Source: Geminicoccus roseus DSM 18922
GTDB taxonomy: Bacteria > Pseudomonadota > Alphaproteobacteria > Geminicoccales > Geminicoccaceae
Direction: 5' to 3'
DNA length: 64,000 bases
Assembly (NCBI RefSeq): GCF_000427665.1
Contig: NZ_KE386572.1
Coordinates: forward strand, 5,084,373 to 5,148,372
In this document: positions 61,993 through 64,000 of the stretch, piece after piece
Position numbering within the stretch: the stretch's first letter is position 1
How the letters are laid out: the number at the start of each line of letters is the position of its first letter
Made by a program: the position numbers and the translations under genes
The notes under the pieces: generated by a model
Databases searched by the model: none
Seen by the model: only the letters and a program-made list of their open reading frames with translations
Told to the model about the DNA's origin: nothing

Positions 61993-62198
61993 CCTGATCC
62001 TCTCCTTCTCGGGCTATCCGCCAGTAGTGCGGCAGCGAAGGAAGATGGCCAGATCCGTGCGCCGTTCAAGGGAACCGTCTCCACCAGTCAAAATGGCTGT
62101 GCAGGTGGCGAGGACCGGACCGCGCCACCACCTCATGCCGAGTGCCGCCGGGAGCCGCCCCGGCCGATGTCCCAGGATCGAAACGGAACTGCCCGCTC

Positions 62199-63227
62199 AT
62201 GGATACGGTCACGCAGATGCTGTTCGGCGCCACGGTGGCCCAGGCCGGCTTCCGCAGCCGGCTCGGCCGCAAGGCGCTGGCCGCAGGCGCGCTGATCGGC
62301 CTGGTTCCCGATCTCGACGTGGCGGTCGGATGGCTGGCCGGGCCGTTCGCCAGCTGGCAGTACCATCGCAGCTTCACCCATTCCCTGCTGTTCGGGCCCC
62401 TGGTCGGTCCGCTGCTCGGCTGGCTGTGCTGGCGCATCCAGCGCTGGCGACATGGCGGCGAGGAGGACGGCGACATGCTGCGCTCCTGGATCTGGCTGGC
62501 GATCCTGGCCTTGGTCACCCATCCGGTGATCGACGCCTTCACCAGCTACGGCACCCAGCTGCTCTGGCCCCTGACCGACCGGCGCTTCGCCATCGACGCG
62601 CTGCCGATCATCGACCCGCTCTACTCGCTGGTGCTGGCCGCCGTGCTGGTGGCGGGCTCGCTGCGCCGCGTGGCGGCCCGGACCGCGCAGGATCTGGCAG
62701 GCGCCGCGCTCCTGTTCATCGCGATCTACTCGGTCGCCGGCTGGGCGATCAACGACCGGGTCCGCCAGATCGCCGCGGCCGATTTCGGCCGCCCCGCCAC
62801 GGTTGACGCCTACCCGCTCCTGTTCCAGCCCTACTATCGGCGCGTGGTGGCGCTGACCCCGGATGCAGCCCATGTCGGCTACTACTCGGTGCTGAATCCC
62901 AAGCCGATCGAATGGCAGGCTTTCCCGCAGGGACAGGGGGCTGCCGTGCAGGCGGCGCGCGCCACGCCGCAGGCGCGGCTGTTCTCCTGGTTCGCGATGG
63001 ACCGGCTGCTCTGGCAGGAGCAGCCCGACGGCAATGGCGGCAGCATCGTCCAGGCGACCGACCTGCGCTATGGCTTGCCTGGCTCCACCGATATCGGCTT
63101 TTGGGGCGTGCGCGCCCATGTCGGCGCCGGCAACCAGGTCACCGGCCCGATCGACAGGATCACCATCCCCCGCGACGCGTCCGCCGCGGCGTTTGCCCGG
63201 TTCTGGTCGGAGATGACCGGCTGGTAG
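62199..63227 (+). CDS. DUF457/YdjM-like membrane-bound metal-dependent hydrolase
   Basis: Membrane protein of 342 residues of the YdjM/DUF457 family. The metal-type motifs are GLVPDLDV, YHRSFTHSLLFGP and VTHPVIDAFTSYGTQLLWPL; several helices follow (WIWLAILALV, LYSLVLAAVLVAGSL). The C-terminal 150 residues are soluble. Members are predicted phospholipid-related hydrolases; the real reaction is not known. ATG 62199 is preferred to 62142 because the family starts with the MDTVTQMLFGATVAQAGF segment. Confidence 0.82.
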   Translation: MDTVTQMLFGATVAQAGFRSRLGRKALAAGALIGLVPDLDVAVGWLAGPFASWQYHRSFTHSLLFGPLVGPLLGWLCWRIQRWRHGGEEDGDMLRSWIWLAILALVTHPVIDAFTSYGTQLLWPLTDRRFAIDALPIIDPLYSLVLAAVLVAGSLRRVAARTAQDLAGAALLFIAIYSVAGWAINDRVRQIAAADFGRPATVDAYPLLFQPYYRRVVALTPDAAHVGYYSVLNPKPIEWQAFPQGQGAAVQAARATPQARLFSWFAMDRLLWQEQPDGNGGSIVQATDLRYGLPGSTDIGFWGVRAHVGAGNQVTGPIDRITIPRDASAAAFARFWSEMTGW

Positions 63228-63240
63228 CGCCAGCACCCGG

Positions 63241-64000
63241 TCAGGCGGCGGGGTCGTACTGGATCTTCATCGTGCCGGTCTTGAGCGGCGTCGCCATTTG
63301 TTGGGCGATGTCGGCAAGCGGCAGCCGGTGCGACACCAGGGCCTCCGCGCGCCTGCCCAGCCCCTTCAGCACCTCCACCGCGTCGGGCAGGTTGAAGCAC
63401 ACGGCATGGCTGCCGATCAGGGTGAGTTCGCGGCGGAAGATCTCGTAGGGGCTGAACGCCGCGCGGGCGGCCGGCGGGCAGACCCCGAAGAACAGGATCG
63501 TGGCGCCGTCGCGGGCGAAGCTCGGCATGCGCGCGCACACCTCCGCCACGCCGGTGCAGTCCACCACCAGGTCGAACCCGTCGCCCAGGGCCGACGGCTC
63601 GATTTCCCGTCCGTCCACCGCGGCCGCCGCGCCGAGTTCGACTGCCTGGGCACGCCGGGTCTCCTCCAGGTCGACCATGGTCACGTCGGCAACGCCGCGC
63701 GCCTGCAGGCCCATCATCATCATCAGCCCGATCGGCCCGGCGCCGAACACCAGCGCCCGCATCCCCGGCGCCACGTTCGCCCGGTCGATCCCGTGCATCA
63801 CGCAGGCCAGCGGCTCGGCCAGGGCAGCCACGTGGAACGGCAGGTCACCGATCGGATGGACGTTCTTGGCCGCCACGGCAACAAAAGGCGCGAACCCGCC
63901 GTCGTTGGTGGCACCATAGCCCTTCAGATTGGCGCAGAGGCTGGGCCGACCCGCCATGCAGGAGCGGCACTGCCCGCACGGGATCAGCGGATCGACCGTG
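63241..64000 (-). CDS. zinc-dependent medium-chain alcohol dehydrogenase, N-terminal part outside window
   Basis: MDR-type polyol dehydrogenase; 253 codons are seen and the frame is open to the window edge at 64000. The structural zinc lobe (PCGQCRSCMAGRPSLC) is present, then DGGFAPFVAV, the catalytic-domain segment LAEPLACVMHGIDR (Glu and Cys are likely zinc ligands) and the coenzyme fold VFGAGPIGLMMMMGLQARG, with VDLEE supporting NAD use. It resembles sorbitol/threonine-type enzymes. The catalytic N-terminus lies beyond the right edge. It is convergent with the DUF457 gene. Confidence 0.85.
   Translation of the reverse strand, partial: TVDPLIPCGQCRSCMAGRPSLCANLKGYGATNDGGFAPFVAVAAKNVHPIGDLPFHVAALAEPLACVMHGIDRANVAPGMRALVFGAGPIGLMMMMGLQARGVADVTMVDLEETRRAQAVELGAAAAVDGREIEPSALGDGFDLVVDCTGVAEVCARMPSFARDGATILFFGVCPPAARAAFSPYEIFRRELTLIGSHAVCFNLPDAVEVLKGLGRRAEALVSHRLPLADIAQQMATPLKTGTMKIQYDPAA

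Overview
The window is about 64 kb of GC-rich DNA (roughly 68-70% by eye) from the chromosome of an alphaproteobacterium. Evidence for the group: the linked order rplU-rpmA-obgE-proB-proA...nadD-rsfS-rlmH, an IalB-family secreted protein, a MocR regulator and an NDUFAF5-like methyltransferase. The gene set would fit a free-living Rhodospirillales/Geminicoccales-type aerobe, but the exact taxon is inference. I saw no rRNA or tRNA genes, CRISPR arrays, prophage or intact insertion sequence.

Layout. 1-1131: 3' part of an SLC13/ArsB-type anion permease. 1232-1536: a decayed fragment of the cobalt transporter gene cbtA. 1566-5982 (minus): NDUFAF5-like methyltransferase, MATE exporter, WD40 protein and a His-rich CobW GTPase, largely coupled by overlapping start/stop codons. 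6014-9299: an atypical enolase, an APH-type kinase and a divergent D-2-hydroxyacid dehydrogenase, which together look like an uncharacterised acid-phosphate pathway. 9296-10545: a patatin-like lipoprotein gene with a one-base frameshift. 10695-20850: a respiratory block of molybdopterin oxidoreductase, membrane PQQ-glucose dehydrogenase, a caa3-type oxidase (subunit II with heme c, fused subunits I+III), a small membrane protein, a CtaG-type assembly factor and a three-heme cytochrome c. 21014-25194: rplU, rpmA, obgE, proB, proA. 25310-28685: ECF sigma/anti-sigma pair, MocR regulator with likely operators, and a DUF983 protein, lying between proA and nadD. 28756-31710: nadD, rsfS, rlmH, nhaA. 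32360-38799 (minus): a mandelate racemase/enolase-superfamily enzyme, CDF metal exporter, SppA, RlmN, IalB-like protein, TrmH-like methyltransferase. 38957-41766: quinone oxidoreductase and two tandem EamA transporters. 41917-46536: surface-polysaccharide genes (glycosyltransferase, pyruvyltransferase, sulfotransferase) with a long gene-free stretch carrying a perfect 15-bp inverted repeat. 46661-52623: GMC oxidoreductase, GntR regulator, dihydroxyacetophenone-dioxygenase-like cupin, SDR, glyoxalase-fold protein, glycerol dehydrogenase, 5-FTHF cyclo-ligase. 52665-54098: a secreted protein with two N-terminal repeats and a hyaluronidase (GH56)-like domain. 54620-59954: two BisC-type molybdoenzymes around a lipocalin. 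59987-64000: HNH protein, class C beta-lactamase-fold hydrolase, DUF457 membrane hydrolase and a partial zinc alcohol dehydrogenase.

How it fits together. The respiratory block can pass electrons from periplasmic glucose oxidation (through quinone) and from c-type cytochromes to oxygen. The catabolic modules suggest use of plant- or soil-derived sugar acids and aromatic ketones. The most distinctive items are the enolase-like/kinase/dehydrogenase module, the GH56-like secreted protein, the cbtA remnant and the patatin frameshift.
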